Shown: one piece after another, positions 23,491 to 35,592 of the stretch
How positions within the stretch are numbered: position 1 is the first letter of the stretch
How the letters are laid out: every line of letters starts with the position of its first letter
Source: Humulus lupulus
Taxonomy: Eukaryota; Streptophyta; Magnoliopsida; Rosales; Cannabaceae
Length of the DNA stretch: 64,000 nt
Assembly: GCF_963169125.1 (NCBI RefSeq)
Contig: NC_084796.1
Coordinates: 213,593,948 to 213,657,947 of the forward strand
Direction of reading: 5' to 3'
Notes under the pieces: model-generated
The model's database searches: none
What the model was told of the DNA's origin: nothing
The model's input: only the letters and a program-made list of their open reading frames with translations
Program-made: the position numbers and the translations under genes

Positions 23491-24350
23491 AATTTAATTT
23501 CTACTCATGTCAAGTTTTTATTTCATATATTTGTTGGTAGCTTTCATTTATATCAGCAATAATAAATTTCTTTATATTTTTTTATGTAACTTATCCATAT
23601 CATATTTTATACTTTCATAAACTTAATTCCTAGAATTTAGTTACTCAATGTAATTGATTTTATTATTTTAATTTAAATCAAACAAGTGCATGCATTTTAA
23701 GCACTTGCAAAAGTTAGATTAATAAATTGACTAAAATAAATATACTTGTGTATGTCATTGTTGTAAGTGGTATAGAAACACTTGTTTTATACTAGCTACT
23801 TTTGTGCTCTCTCCTTTAATCATCTTCAATGGTGAATAATGGTGTATTTTATACTAGCTACTTAGTTTTATATTATTTTGGTTTGAATTTTTTTCGAGTA
23901 TCTTTTGGTATTAATTTTTTTTTTATCAGGACAGCGACACACCCACGACCCCGACACACACACGACCTTGGCACACCCTCAACAGGTGTGGATATATTTT
24001 TTGTAATTAATATCTTTTGTATTTTTTGAATAATTTATTTTGTATTTGTTTAGTGTATAATATTTGAGTTTTGAGTTCTTTAGTTAGTATCCTTGGTATG
24101 TAAATCTTGACATATATTGTTAAGATATATGTGTTTGTTCTTACTTTATTTTTTAATCTTGGTATGTAAATAATTATAGGACTGTTTTGGTTTAAAATAA
24201 AATTTAAGTGATAATTTAAATTAATTTATAAAATATAATAATAGATGATTTATTATTAAGTAAAATATAGTGTTTTTGTTAATATTGAATAAAGAAGATT
24301 TAAACTTGATCAATCAGATTATTAGCACCCATATTTTGATTTAAATCCCC

Positions 24351-25772
24351 AGATCGTACTACGAGGCGAAAAAGAGATTGAAAAAATTAGGGTTGGGATA
24401 CGAGTCCATTCATGTGTGTCAGTATGATTGCTGCTTATTTTACAATGAGCATGCATCTAAAGAGACATGTCCAGTATGCGGAAGTAGTAGATGGATTATT
24501 TCCGAAATGACGAAAGGAAAAAAAGTGCCACACAAGGTGATGCGTTACTTTTCGTTGACCCTTCGGTTGAAAAGATTATACAGTTCAAGGATTACAGCAA
24601 AACACATGATATGGCATCACGCCGGGAAATCAAAAGATGAAGGGGTGATGCGACACCCGGTGGACGGCTCTGCGTGGAAGGACTTTGATGCCAAGCATCC
24701 TGATTTTTCAAGGGATCCCAGAAATGTTCGTCTGGGCTTAGCTGCTGATGGATTTAATCCATTTGGCAACATGAATCTTGCATACAGTATGTGGCCTGTG
24801 GTGTTGGCAAACTATAATCTGCCACCTTGGTTGTGCATGAAAGACAATTATTTCATGTTGACTCTCCTTATTCCTGGGCCAAAATCACCCGGTAAGGACA
24901 TGGATGTATTTCTGAGACCATTGGTGGATGAGTTGAAGGATCTGTGGGTTAATGGAGTTGATACAAGAGATAGTACGACCAACAGGATGTTCAAGATGCG
25001 GGCAGCCCTTTTGTGGACAGTGAACGATTTTCCAGCTCGCAGTAGTTTGTGTGGATGGAGTGGTCAGGGATACAAAGCTTGTCCTACGTGTAATGAGGAC
25101 ACAACTTCCATCCGAGTGATCGGTAAGACTTCTTACGTTGGTCACAGAAGATTCTTGCCATGTACTCATCGAATGAGAAGAGACAAAGAGTTCGATGGAG
25201 AAGTTGAGAGAAGACGTCCTCCGAGACGGTTTACTTGTGAGGATATACTAGAACAAGTTAATGCTCTTGCAGCGCAAGTTCCAGGAAAACATGTCCAGTT
25301 TGGGGGTGTGAAACGTAAAAGAGGAGTAGATGAAGGTAATTGGAGGAAAAAAAGTATTTTTTACGAGCTTGAGTATTGGTGTACAAACAAATTAAAACAC
25401 AATATAGATGTCATGCATGTTGAGAAGAATGTGTGTGATAGTCTCCTTGGCACCATCTTAGACAGTGATAAATCTAAGGACACCACTAATGCCAGACATG
25501 ATTTGAAAAAGATGGGTGTGAGAGAATCATTGTGGATTTATGAAGATGAGAATGGGAAGCTGATGAAGCCGCACGCTCCTTATGTGCCACAGCCACAGCC
25601 TCGAGATCTGTTTGGGGACCTCACGCTCGGACGATCATCACAACCACCATATATTCCTTCACCGCCACCGCCGCCACAGCCACCGCCATCGTCACAGCCA
25701 TCGTCCTCACAGCCAGACCAAAATGTTGAAGATGAGGACAATTTCAATATTAATCTTAATGATTTTCTTTAG
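24351..25772 (+). pseudogene. CACTA transposase (TNP2-like), internally deleted
   Basis: A single ORF follows a probable acceptor (ccccag) at 24350. It carries the TNP2/transposase_21 signature: CPVCGSSRW zinc-like pair, MTKGKKVPHKVMRYF, FDAKHPDFSRDPRNVRLGLAADGFNPFG, LPPWLCMKDNYFMLTLLIPGPKSPG, and NIDVMHVEKNVCDSLLGTIL near the end. Then, at about codon 415, conserved sequence stops abruptly and a Pro/Ser/Gln-rich tail ending NFNINLNDFL follows. The tail looks like the end of a different element protein. The usual N-terminal transposase-associated domain and the C-terminal DUF4218 region are missing, so an internal deletion fused two ORFs. No premature stop occurs in 464 codons, which suggests recent activity. 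Confidence 0.88.
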
Positions 25773-26275
25773 TTACTAGTTTATATATTTGGACTGAATT
25801 AATACTTTATTTATTTTTAATGACTATAGTGATATTTACTAGGTTGATAAATATTAAAACTATTTATATTAATTTTAATGTTAGTTATGTTTAAATTAAT
25901 TAAATGTTAATTTTTATTAAATTATATTATAAATTATTTTTAAAAATAATTAAATTTAATAAATATTAATTTATTAATTTATTTAAAATTTAATTTAAAA
26001 AAAATTATAAATACAATAATAGCGGCGGACCCCGCGGCTAATACTAATGCCTCGGACATAGTTATTAGCGGCGGGTTCCGCCGCTAATGTCCGCCGCTAA
26101 TAATTGATTATTAGCGGCGGGTGTGTCAGTCCGTCGCTAATAATCATTATTAGCGACACTTTTTTAGGCGCGGGGTATTAGCGGCGGAGGCCCGCCTCTA
26201 AAGTGTATTAGCGGCGGATGTGGCAATTATTAGCGGCGGAGTCCCCCGCCGCTAATAATAGAATTTGTTGTAGTG

Positions 26276-26793
26276 CATTGAGCTTTAACCATGCCCTGAG
26301 CTTAAAAATATTATTCAAACATACTCTCAGAACATGTCAAACACGTGGGAGAAATACTATTAGCTGAAGCAGTCTCTAACTCGCCCAAAAGAATCAATAT
26401 TCCTCCTAAAAAGGAGGAAAATCACTTCTCACGCCCATCCTTCAGGAGCTAGGCAACTAACCACTCAGGCTTCTATAAATACAAAGGACAAATTTACTAA
26501 CGGGGTCCTAGGAAGCATTCATTGAAAAGCTCACAATCTCTCTCTAATACTATCAGGCGATCACTTAGATCATCCCCTCGCCGCCACTCTACGGTGGGTT
26601 TATTTACTTATTGTTTACTTTCTTTACATTTCTTTATTCTATACTCGAATTGCTTGTTGACTTGACCGTCGAGTCCATTCGGATGGAACCACCCCGGTGT
26701 TCCAAGGCTTTTACGGTCCATCTTCCTTTGTTCTACAAATTGTCAGTGCTCGTGATCCATCATTTCTGATCATTGTAGATTTTTCCCTCTACA
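26276..26793 (+). repeat. Right part of the 5' LTR of a Tat-type gypsy element
   Basis: The segment to the right of the CACTA insertion contains a TATA box (TATAAATA, 26474-26481) and a transcribed leader, and it ends in ...CCTCTACA at 26793. It is followed directly by a primer-site-like sequence. The LTR must begin left of the CACTA element (somewhere after about 21080), but its start was not identified, and no clear matching 3' LTR was found at the other end. Confidence 0.65.
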
Positions 26794-26794
26794 A

Positions 26795-26820
26795 TTTGGC
26801 ACCGAACGTGGGGCCCTGAC
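26795..26820 (+). promoter_or_regulatory. Primer binding site region of the Tat-type element
   Basis: Immediately after the LTR end the sequence reads TTTGGCACCGAACGTGGGGC. A GC-rich block with TGGC(A/G)CCG at this position is typical of Tat and related gypsy elements, where a tRNA 3' end primes reverse transcription. Which tRNA is used is not assigned here. Confidence 0.55.
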
Positions 26821-26857
26821 AGGCTGAATCAGAAGCAAGAGATGCACATCCATCACC

Positions 26858-28472
26858 ATGGAAAACATGGAAGAAGGAGAGATCAACATTCAAGCTCAAC
26901 TAGCTGCCCTGATGGCCCAAATGAAAGATACTAACGAAAGCCTCAGAACGGTGCAGCAAGAGAACATAGCATTTAGGGAGGAGAATGCCTTGTTGAAGTC
27001 AAAAATGGAGATGTTGGAATCCGCTCAACGTAGCGCAGCTGACTCCCAGATAAGGTTCTGCACTCCAATTCCACCCATGCAACTCTTTGATGCTACCCTA
27101 GGAGTGGCGTCCAACCAAGCCTCAGGCCAGCAATCGACGATCATAGAAGGACCACAAGATCATACAACAGGCCAACAGTCGACCCCAACAAGCCGGCAGA
27201 TCAATCTCAGGGGGATCAACCCGAACCCATGGACCCCCACCGATAGTCGACAATCCTATGGTGAGCGTTCAAGTGCCACCTGCTCCAACAGGAAACAACT
27301 CAGTGTCAAGTGCTCCAAGGGGACCACCCAGGACCTTTGATCCAACCCTTCCAACTACTCTACCATCTGACATTTCTATTGTTCCATCCACAGGACGGAG
27401 CACTACGCTAACACCCGAGGAGATGATTGAACAACTAGTGGCAAGGAAGCTTGAAGGCATGGAAGCCATGATCCATATGATCCCAAGGGTCCCAGCACTA
27501 ATCCGAAAGAGCTTACCCAGTAGCTTTGCGGACTCTCCATTCGTGGATGCCATAGCACTCGTGGAGATGCCAAAAAAGTTCGTCTTCCCAATAATGAAGA
27601 TGTACGATGGAACGACATATCTGAATGATCACATAGCAAGCTACACGCAACGAATGTTCACAGCCGCCATCCCTCGCGAGCTATGTGAGGCTTGTATGTT
27701 TAAGGGGTTCGGATCCAATTTAGTAGGGCCAACCCTCCAATGGTATACGAACCTACCTAATAACTCTTTCTCTCCATTTTCTCAATTAATTGATATATTT
27801 GTAGTGCAATTTGCTAGTAGCGGGAAGCTGGAGAAGTTATTTGATCATCTTTATAGGATCAAGCAAAGGAGGGGCCAGTCTCTTAGAGACTACGTTGCCA
27901 GGTTCAATATAGAGAAAGTATCCATCACGTCATGCAACGTTGATACAGCGATTCCAGCCCTTCGGAAATGACTAATGGTAGATTCAGACCTTTATAAAGA
28001 ATTAACCAAGTATCCTTGCAAGACCATGGAAGACGTGCTAGCCAAAGCTTGGGCTCAAATCAAATGGGAGGAAGATGAATCAAACAGGCCTACATATTCA
28101 TCCTACCCAAATGCTAGAGAAACCAGAAGCATAAGGAGAGTAGAACGCAGATATAGCCCATACCATGAACTGCACCCAACTACCAGAACCAGCAGACCAG
28201 GATGGGATCCCAGGCGCGCACTACCATCCACAAGGCCAAGAGAACAAGAGAAAACACTCATCCCAAAGTATAATCTAAATGTAGACCCAGTGGAGATCGT
28301 GGCAGTAATGAAAGGGATGGGAAACAAAGTCCAGTGGCCTGAAAAGATAAAGAAGCCAGTTGATAAGCGAGATACCACCAAATGGTGTGAATTTCACAAT
28401 GTTCACGACCATACGACAGCAGAATGGATTTCTCTAAGATTTGAGGTTGTACGACTTCTCCGTCGAGATTAA
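26858..28472 (+). pseudogene. gag: Tat-type gypsy gag
   Basis: The frame opens at ATG 26858 with an acidic, coiled-coil-like N-terminus (LAALMAQMKDTNESL, ENIAFREENALLKSKM), then shifts frame near 27270-27340 into the conserved gag core (EMPKKFVFPIMKMYDGTTYL, MFKGFGSNLVGPTLQWYTNL, QRRGQSLRDYVARFN). A stop at 27969 breaks it, and the frame continues to a degenerate zinc finger [14 protein letters not shown], where the last cysteine is replaced. Gag would form the particle. A frameshift, a stop and the lost zinc ligand make it a pseudogene. Confidence 0.85.
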
Positions 28473-28596
28473 CTCAGAGACTTTTTTTCAGACAAAGGAA
28501 AAATCATCATGACCGGGGGAGATACCAGACCAACCACGCCACCAGAGCCACCCCCAACACACACGAACATGCAATGTAACATCTGGAGGATCAGAA

Positions 28597-29181
28597 GTGA
28601 GTGGAGTGACATACTCAGTTGCCAAGAGACATGCAAGGGAAGTCTTGGGGACGGATGGAAGACCAAAGAGGCCACCAAAAGACTATATCGGACAGACCAT
28701 AAGCTTCATCGATGACGAAGCCTCAGATTTGCTTAATCCTCATCATGATGCTTTAGTCATTTCATTATTTATGTCAAACTACTTAACTAAACGAATATTG
28801 ATTGACAATGGAAGTTCAGCTAACATCTTATTTTTACATGCTCTCAAAGGGATGGGGATTGACGAATCTACCATCATCCGTAAGTCAATCGTACTTGTGG
28901 GATTCAGTGATGAGCAAAAGCACTCTGTTGATGAGGTGACATTGGATGTGTATGTCGAAGGTGTCTATCTCCAAACCAGATTCTTTGTATTCGACTCACC
29001 CTTAGCCTACAATGCCATCCTTGGTCGTCCTTGGATTCATGCAATGAAAGCAAACCCATCAACATACCATCGGGTCATCCATTTTCCAACTAAGTGGGGA
29101 GTGAAGGAGATTTTTGGAGCTCAAAAGATGGCTCGAGATTGTTATCAGACTACACTGAAGGACAAACAAGCCTCAGCATAG
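28597..29181 (+). pseudogene. Tat-type gypsy protease region
   Basis: The segment ILIDNGSSANILFLHALKGM carries the aspartic protease motif in the DNGSSA form normal for Tat elements, and AYNAILGRPWIHAMKANPS is the second conserved block. The part upstream (VTYSVAKRHAREVLG) joins gag to protease. The frame ends at a TAG at 29179. The protease would cut the polyprotein. The motif itself is intact, but the flanking frames are not. Confidence 0.85.
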
Positions 29182-29226
29182 CAACTACAACACGCTACAT
29201 CATCGAGTGCACCTGTAGAGTCTGAG

Positions 29227-30720
29227 ATGGAAGATCTCGATGATGTGAGCATCAGTGAAGACTTCCCGGATTATACCATCCAAATAGGATCAAAGTTGAC
29301 ACCTGAGTTCCGTGCTCAACTCATCGAATTCCTAAAAAAGCACCATAATTGCTTCGCATGGTCTCACGAGGACATGACAGGTATTGACCATAATATTATT
29401 GTTCTTAAGTTGCAAGTAGACCCAGACTATCCTTCAGTCAAGCAAAAAAGGAGAAAGTTTACTCCAGAATGCAACAAAGTAATCAATGAAGAGATCCCGA
29501 ATCTGATCGACATAGGGTCTGTTCGAGAGGTCAACTATCTTGACTGGTTAGCTAATGTTGTTGTGGTGAAAAAAAAAAAAAAAGAACAGTAAATGGCATG
29601 TTTGTATTGATTTTACAGATCTAAACAAAGTGTGCCCCAAAGATTCGTTCCCATTGCAACACATAGATATGATGGTGGATGCAACAGCTAGACATGAGCT
29701 ACTCAACTTTATGGATGTTTTCTTAGGATACAACCAAATACCCACGCATTTGGAAGATCAAGGAAAAATTGCATTCATCACTGAACGAAGGACATTCTAT
29801 TACAAAGTCATGCCCCTCAGACTCAAGAATGCGAGGACGACCTACCAAAGGCTAGTTAATCGGATGCTCGCAGAGATGCTAGGAGACTCGATGGAATTCT
29901 ACATACACGATATGCTAGTGAAGTCATTGGTTGCCCAACACCACCTCGACCATCCCCAACAAGTGTTTAAGGTACTTGAAAATAATAACATGAAATTAAA
30001 TCCTGTCAAATGTTCTTTGCTGTATCATCTGGGAAATTCTTAGGCTACATGGTGACCAAGCGCGGAATAGAAGCAAATCTGGAGCAGATAAGGTCAATCC
30101 AAAACATCCAACCACCTAAGAACATCCAAGATATACAACGTTTGAATGGGAGGATAGCAGCACTAAACCAATTCATATCAAAGTCATCTAAACGCTGCTA
30201 TATCTTCTTCTCAAATCTTAGGAAGACCAAAGACTTCATCTGGATGGAAGAATGTCAAAAAGCACTCGAAAAACTCAAGGCATATCTCTCATCACCACCG
30301 CTGATGGCCAAGCCTAAAGATGGAGAAATGCTCTACATTTACCTAGTAGTATCAGAAACAGTCGTCAGTGCCGTTCTCATAAGGGAAGAAGATGGTAAGC
30401 AGCAACCTGTGTATTATATATCTAAAATTTTATTAGATGCAGGAACTAGATACATTCATCTAGAGAAGCCTGCTCTAGCACTTATCACAACAAGACGGAA
30501 GCTCAGACCGTATTTCCAGTGTCACCCTATAGTGGTACTCACACAATATCCACTCCGTTCCATAGTAAAGAAACCAGAGCTCTCAGGAAGATTGACAAAA
30601 TGGGTTGTAGAGCTCAGCGAATATGATATCACATTTCAACCAAGGACCGCAATCATATCTCAAGTATTAGCTGACTTTATTGCAGACTTCTCTAATGATA
30701 TGCAGATTCAAGCAGAGAAT
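29227..30720 (+). pseudogene. Tat-type gypsy reverse transcriptase and RNase H
   Basis: Reverse transcriptase starts in the 29227 frame (CFAWSHEDMTGID). At a 15-base A run (about 29570-29584) the frame is lost, in the middle of what should be VVVKKKNGKWR. The next frame (29630-30043) has the palm domain. The catalytic box there reads YIHD (codons at 29900-29911) instead of YIDD, so a metal-binding aspartate is gone. A further shift near 30030 leads to the connection and RNase H domain (30010-~30690), with ILREEDGKQQPVYYIS and KPALALITTRRKLRPYFQ. The enzyme is dead by several independent changes. Confidence 0.88.
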
Positions 30721-30743
30721 GAATTGTTATGTCTGGAACAACA

Positions 30744-31120
30744 ATCAAATACCAAATGGAGATTGTCAGTCGACGGATCAAGCAACAACAAAGGATGCGA
30801 ACTTGGGATAGTGCTCATAGCCCCAACTGGAGACATTATACAACGATCCATTATATGCGAATTCAAAGCTACAAACAATGAAGAAGGATACAAGGCCTTA
30901 ATAGTTGGACTCGACTTAGCAAAAGAATTGAATATAAAGAATATTGAAGTCACTTTGGACTCCGAGTGTGTGGTCAACCAACTCTACCAAGCAAAAGACT
31001 AAAAAATGACAGCATACTTAGAGGTGGTAAAAGAAAAGGTAAAACACTTCAGTGAATTTTCAATTGTTCAAGTTCCTAGATTATAGAATGACCATGCAGA
31101 TGCACTCCCAAACTTGGGCT
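30744..31120 (+). pseudogene. Second, archaeal-type RNase H of the Tat lineage
   Basis: Downstream of the ordinary gypsy RNase H is a further RNase H domain with LSVDGSSNNKGCELGIVL (first Asp), NNEEGYKALIVGLDLAKEL (Glu) and VTLDSECVVNQL (Asp). A dual RNase H is the mark of the Tat/Ogre branch of plant gypsy elements. A stop at 31000 and another near 31084 break the end of the domain, where NDHADAL follows. Confidence 0.85.
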
Positions 31121-31239
31121 CGACAATCCAAATTAAGAATGGGATAACAATCCCAGCAGTGTACATGCAATGGCCAGCCATGTGGAAGCAACCAGAACAG
31201 TCAACGAACACCATCGACACTCAATCTTGGATGACACCG

Positions 31240-33662
31240 ATCATTGAGTACCTGCTCCACAGTACTTTACCAGAGGACAAAATTGAGTCAAGAAAGCTAG
31301 GACAAAGGCAGCCAGGTTCACCCTCAGTAGCGGTCGACTATACAAAAGATCATTCACTTGTCTTTTACTCAAGTGTTTGAATCTAGCCAAGACAAAGTAT
31401 ATATCGACGGAGCTACATGAAGGCGAATATGGAAACCATTCTAGATCAAGGAGCCTGTGTAACAAAGCCCTTACAACTAGGTACTAATGGCCAATAATGA
31501 GAAAAGACTCAATCAATTTTTTTAAGAAGTGCGACAAGTGCCAGAGGTTTGCTAAAGTGTCAGATATGCCTGTTGGGGTTTTATGCCCTAATTAAAACCC
31601 AAATTCTTTGTAATCTCATTTTATTATCAATAAAAGAATAGAAATCATTTTTTGACTTGGTCAATCACTTTGCTCACATGTTTTATTTTCATGATTATTT
31701 GTTTAATATAAACTTCTATTAAATCTCGAGCATATAACTAATCTTATTTATAGTGACGTAATCACAGTGGAATATAAATATGATTATATGTTCAAAAATA
31801 AGTTAGTCCTAAGATTAGTCAGTGCACCGGATTTACACTGACCTGCCAATCTACGATATGATCTACTTACACATTACAGTGTTATGTTCTTTCCAGAACA
31901 TTAGCAAAGTAGATAAGATCGGATGTATTTGTTACATCAGACTGGACCGATATTGACAGTTGATAAGATAAGTAAACATACCGTTATTATCTATTCTAGT
32001 CATATCATATAGTTGACCATAGGTCAATTCAATCTCAATTCTGAGTGGTTAGTATTCTAACTGATTATATTATTTGAGTTCTTTGACTTGTTCGTAACCA
32101 GCTTACCCTACGGACTAGCCCTTACTTACATCTTGGGAACTCGGTAGTATAATTGAGTGGGAGTGTTAATCATAGATATGAACATCTATAGCTTCTGATG
32201 AAGAAGTGAAACGATGGTTTCCTTTTAGTTTGGTTCAAGGTGATAAATGATAGAGATCTCATTTCAGTAATTAAATTAGTTTACTGAAATATCATTTACA
32301 AGGAACTAAGTGTTTTAAGGATAAAATACAATGAGGGGTAAAACGGTATTTTAGTCCTATCTCATTGTAGACCGTCTATAGAGGATTGAGTGACAATTAT
32401 GGTTGTAACAATGGATAATTAATAGTGTATCTATATTTTTTATAGAGTGTTCTATGAATTCAAGAGTGCAATTCCAAGTCTATAGTGGAGTCACGAGGAA
32501 TTAATAAGTTAGTAAATTTATTTGTTAGAATTATGATAACTTATTGGAGCTTGATTTCATAGGCCCATGGTCCCCATTGTACCTTGGATAAAATCATCTA
32601 GATAGTCTCAATTAATTGATTTAATTATCAATTAGAATTATCAAAGTTGACCAGGTCAATTTTGGATAGTTTCACAGAGTTGTGTAATTTTGAGAAGAAA
32701 AGAGAAATTATGGCAGATTTATTAATTAAGATAAATTGGTATCTAAATTAATAAATAAATTTAAATCAAGGTTCAAATTATAAATAATTAATTTGATAAA
32801 GGATTTAAATAATTATTTAATTAATTAAATCAATAGAAAATAATACAGGCCTTGATTTTAAGTCCAATAGGCTTATAATCAAATGGGAAATTTCACGGGC
32901 TTATAGCCCATGATAATTTCGACCTAGGGCTTCAAAATGGCTGTTATTTTATTGATTTTTTAATTAAATGAAATGGCCTAATTGAGTCTATAAAAGGAGT
33001 GCTTAGAGAGAAGATTTAAGAGACGGCAGATAAGTCATAAGTCAGATTTTCTGATAGTTTTATATTCTCTCTAAACACAAGTCATTTTCTAAGCCACTTT
33101 GTTATTTTCTCTTCTTCTCTCTATATCTATCTCATGTGTTGAGAATTGCCCACACTAGTCTAGGTGGTTCTAAGGATACATTGGAAGATCGTGAAGAAAA
33201 TAGAAGATCGGTTCAGTTTCTTGATAATACTCTGCGACAGAAAGGATACAAGAGTTAGAGAAACTGAAGGAAGGACTCTTAATTCCGCTGCGTATACTGT
33301 AAGTATTATATTATTTGTTTCTCTTTGAATTCAATTTTAGAAACATGTTTTAGGCTATCTCGTATTAATTTGTTTAATATTAGATATACATGAAAATAAA
33401 TAAAGATCCTGTATAAGTTTTTTCCATCAATCCACCAGAGAAACTCCATTCAACATTGACGCCATGGACCTTTATGAAGTGGGGGATGGATATCGTAGGA
33501 AAAATTCCAACAACGCCAGGACAAAGAGTATTTATGCTAGCAGTGACTGATTACTTCACCAAGTGGGTCGAAGCAGAAGCGTATGCGCAAGTTAGGGATC
33601 AAAAGAAAACAAAACAAGGAGATTCAGACAAATTCCTCAAAGATTCAAAGTATTTCTTCTAA
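31240..33662 (+). pseudogene. int: Tat-type integrase, split by a solo LTR and truncated
   Basis: The zinc-binding N-terminus lies at about 31380-31570 and ends in KCDKCQRFAKVSDMP, the second half of the HHCC motif. The solo LTR 31571-33429 then interrupts it. The core resumes at about 33431 with PPEKLHSTLTPWTFMKWGMD and reaches FTKWVEAEAYAQVRD, including the first catalytic aspartate (MKWGMDIVG). Similarity ends near 33605 and the rest of the core is missing, replaced by unrelated AT-rich sequence. Confidence 0.82.
31571..33429 (+). mobile_element. Solo LTR, 1.86 kb, inside the Tat integrase
   Basis: It begins TGTTGGGGTTTTATG and ends TTTTTCCATCA, which by comparison with the truncated copy at 57192-58310 (ending TTTTCCTAACA) is a mutated form of a CCTAACA end. 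A TATA box (TCTATAAAAGG near 32987) and a leader lie in the right third, so transcription runs plus-ward. The ORF-free body and clean disruption of the integrase show an inserted LTR without internal region. A matching 5-bp duplication is not visible (left ATGCC, right ATCCA). Probably Ty1/copia. Confidence 0.8.
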
Positions 33663-33839
33663 ATCTAAGCACATTTAAATTAAATGATGTAAATATTAGC
33701 AGAAAATACTTACCCAAGTAAAGATCTGAGTTTGATGAAGAATTAAAGAAATTACGCTTGGAGAACCCTACAGCTTAGGCGCATAGAGCAAAGAATTGAG
33801 AAGTGAATACCCTACTTATAGCCTCTCAGGCTAACCATG

Positions 33840-34101
33840 TATTTTTAGGAATTCAAAATCCTTTAAAAATATTTGGTATGATTAGGAATTCAAATTCCTT
33901 GAAAAATATTTTGTTTTTTTTATAGGAATTAATATCCTTGAAAAATATATTATATTTTTAGGACTTCAAAACTCCTTGAAAAATATATTATATTTTTAGG
34001 ACTTAAAATTTCCTTGAAAAATATACTAGATTTTTAGGAAATTAATTTTCCTTGAAAAATCTAATTATTTTAAGGAATTACAATTTTCCTTGAAAAATTT
34101 G
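33840..34101. repeat. Degenerate minisatellite, about 6 units of ~45 bp
   Basis: Units have the form ttTTTAGGA(a/c)TT..AAA.(T)TCCTTGAAAAATAT. Six copies follow one another with small length differences. Each contains a short inverted pair AGGAATT...AATTCCT, so single strands could form hairpins. No gene is seen between 33663 and the array. The array lies just outside the broken integrase. Confidence 0.8.
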
Positions 34102-34106
34102 TGTTG

Positions 34107-35092
34107 ACCAAATCGATAGTTGATAAAAGTCCTACATAATGTCCCGATGGACTTTGCTATTAAAGTACTACTATGATATGTTTCTCAGGCCAGATCAAGT
34201 TTACCGTAATGTTGAACACATTGCGATAAACGGTAAACTTGGGGGAAAATTTTATCCCTCAAAAACCCAGAGATGATGTGGCGAATGAGAAAGCGGCACG
34301 TGGCATCACAAATCAGGAAAAAACGACGAAGTATTGAAAAAAGACCGATGAGAAAAAAAGATAGGTCCAGGACCTATAGAAAGTCAACCAGGCCTAAATG
34401 CCCTAGGGGTGGTCGGCCTAACCCCAACCCCTAGGGGTAGTCGGCCTACACTCCCAAAGACACTTCACTAGGTAAAACCCACGCTCGTTCAAACTGAGAT
34501 CAACAGGCCTATCACCCAGCAGATCAACAGGCCTAGCACCCAAAAGGTCACAAGCCTAGCACCTAGAGGACCAACGTGTCTAGGACCCACGCTCTAAAGG
34601 GTCGTCGAGCCTAGCACCTAAGTCTCATAAACCAATCAAGGCTTAGCACTTTCTCGAAGGTCTCAATCGTGCATTATTGACCATGATCCAGAGAAGATAA
34701 TGGGAAGACCCACGATCTCATAATCATGGGAGGGCGGACACGTATCTCCACTCCCAATGATCATGTACCAAACCACGATCCCCACTCTTACTAATCATGT
34801 AACAGCCCCTGAGTACCATAAAAGAAAAACCCAGGGCTGCATTTCAAGGGAACTCTTTTTCTAGACTTTTTAGATCGATCTTTTGGACAAACTTGTGAGG
34901 GAGTGAAATCTGAGTTGATCTTTGTAATTTTTTATCGAGCGATTCAATACTAAAGACTAAGTGGATTAGGTTATTACTGTTCAGAAGAACAGGGCTGAAT
35001 CACTATAAGTTCCTGTGTGTTTTTGTTTAGATATTTGTATTTTGTCGTATATTAGATTCATTCCATTCAAAATGTGTCATATATTGTACATA
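34107..35092 (+). repeat. Probable 3' end and LTR of another Tat-like gypsy element
   Basis: Sequence at 34135-34240 (gtcccgatggactttgct..., gtaaacttgggggaaaa) resembles the 3' untranslated end of Tat elements, including a polypurine tract (CTTGGGGGAAAA, about 34237-34248). The LTR would begin at about 34249 with ttttatccctcaaaa, where the family usually has TGTTATCCC. It seems to end somewhere between 35010 and 35092. It does not match the 5' LTR ending at 26793, so the locus is a mosaic. All boundaries are approximate. Confidence 0.5.
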
Positions 35093-35592
35093 CAACCGTT
35101 AGCCAATTTCACAGGTCAACATCTTCAAACCCTACTACATAAAACCCCAAACCAAAAGGTACCAATATATAACAAAATGGTGCATTTGAACCAAAATAAT
35201 TCATTTTTGGGCAACTAGCGTAGTCACGCTAGTTCCTGGGCATGGTTGCGACCACGAAACGTTTCAGCTTTCTAGGCTGACAATGCGGTCACACCAGAGC
35301 TAGGCACATTCACATTAGTCCCTTTTTTTGCAAATCGTAGATGCAATTTTTAAACCTAGAATTCGACCTAAATTGCAAAGTTTCAACCCCAAAACACCAA
35401 ATCAGTCATCCTAACATGTTTCTAACCCTTAAAAAACATATATAATTAATTCTAAACATTTAATAAAAATCTATAATCATAAATACAATAAAATCCATTT
35501 TTCAACATCAAAAACCTAAATCTATCACCAAACCTAAACAGTAAAATTGGAAGAACTTACCAATCAATATTCAGCCACCAATCTCTCAATCA

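Larger units (their letters stand above)
21232..26275 (+). mobile_element. CACTA (En/Spm) transposon, 5044 bp, TSD CAT
   Basis: The ends are perfect inverted repeats CACTACAACAAAT, and the three flanking bases are CAT on both sides (21229-21231 and 26276-26278), the 3-bp duplication typical of CACTA elements. Both subterminal regions are packed with TTAGCGGCGG / CCGCCGCTAAT units. Inside are a leader with splice-like signals, a five-copy AT-rich tandem repeat, and one long transposase ORF (TNP2 type) that appears internally deleted. It sits in the 5' LTR region of the Tat-type gypsy element, so it is younger than that element. It is probably non-autonomous. Confidence 0.93.
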
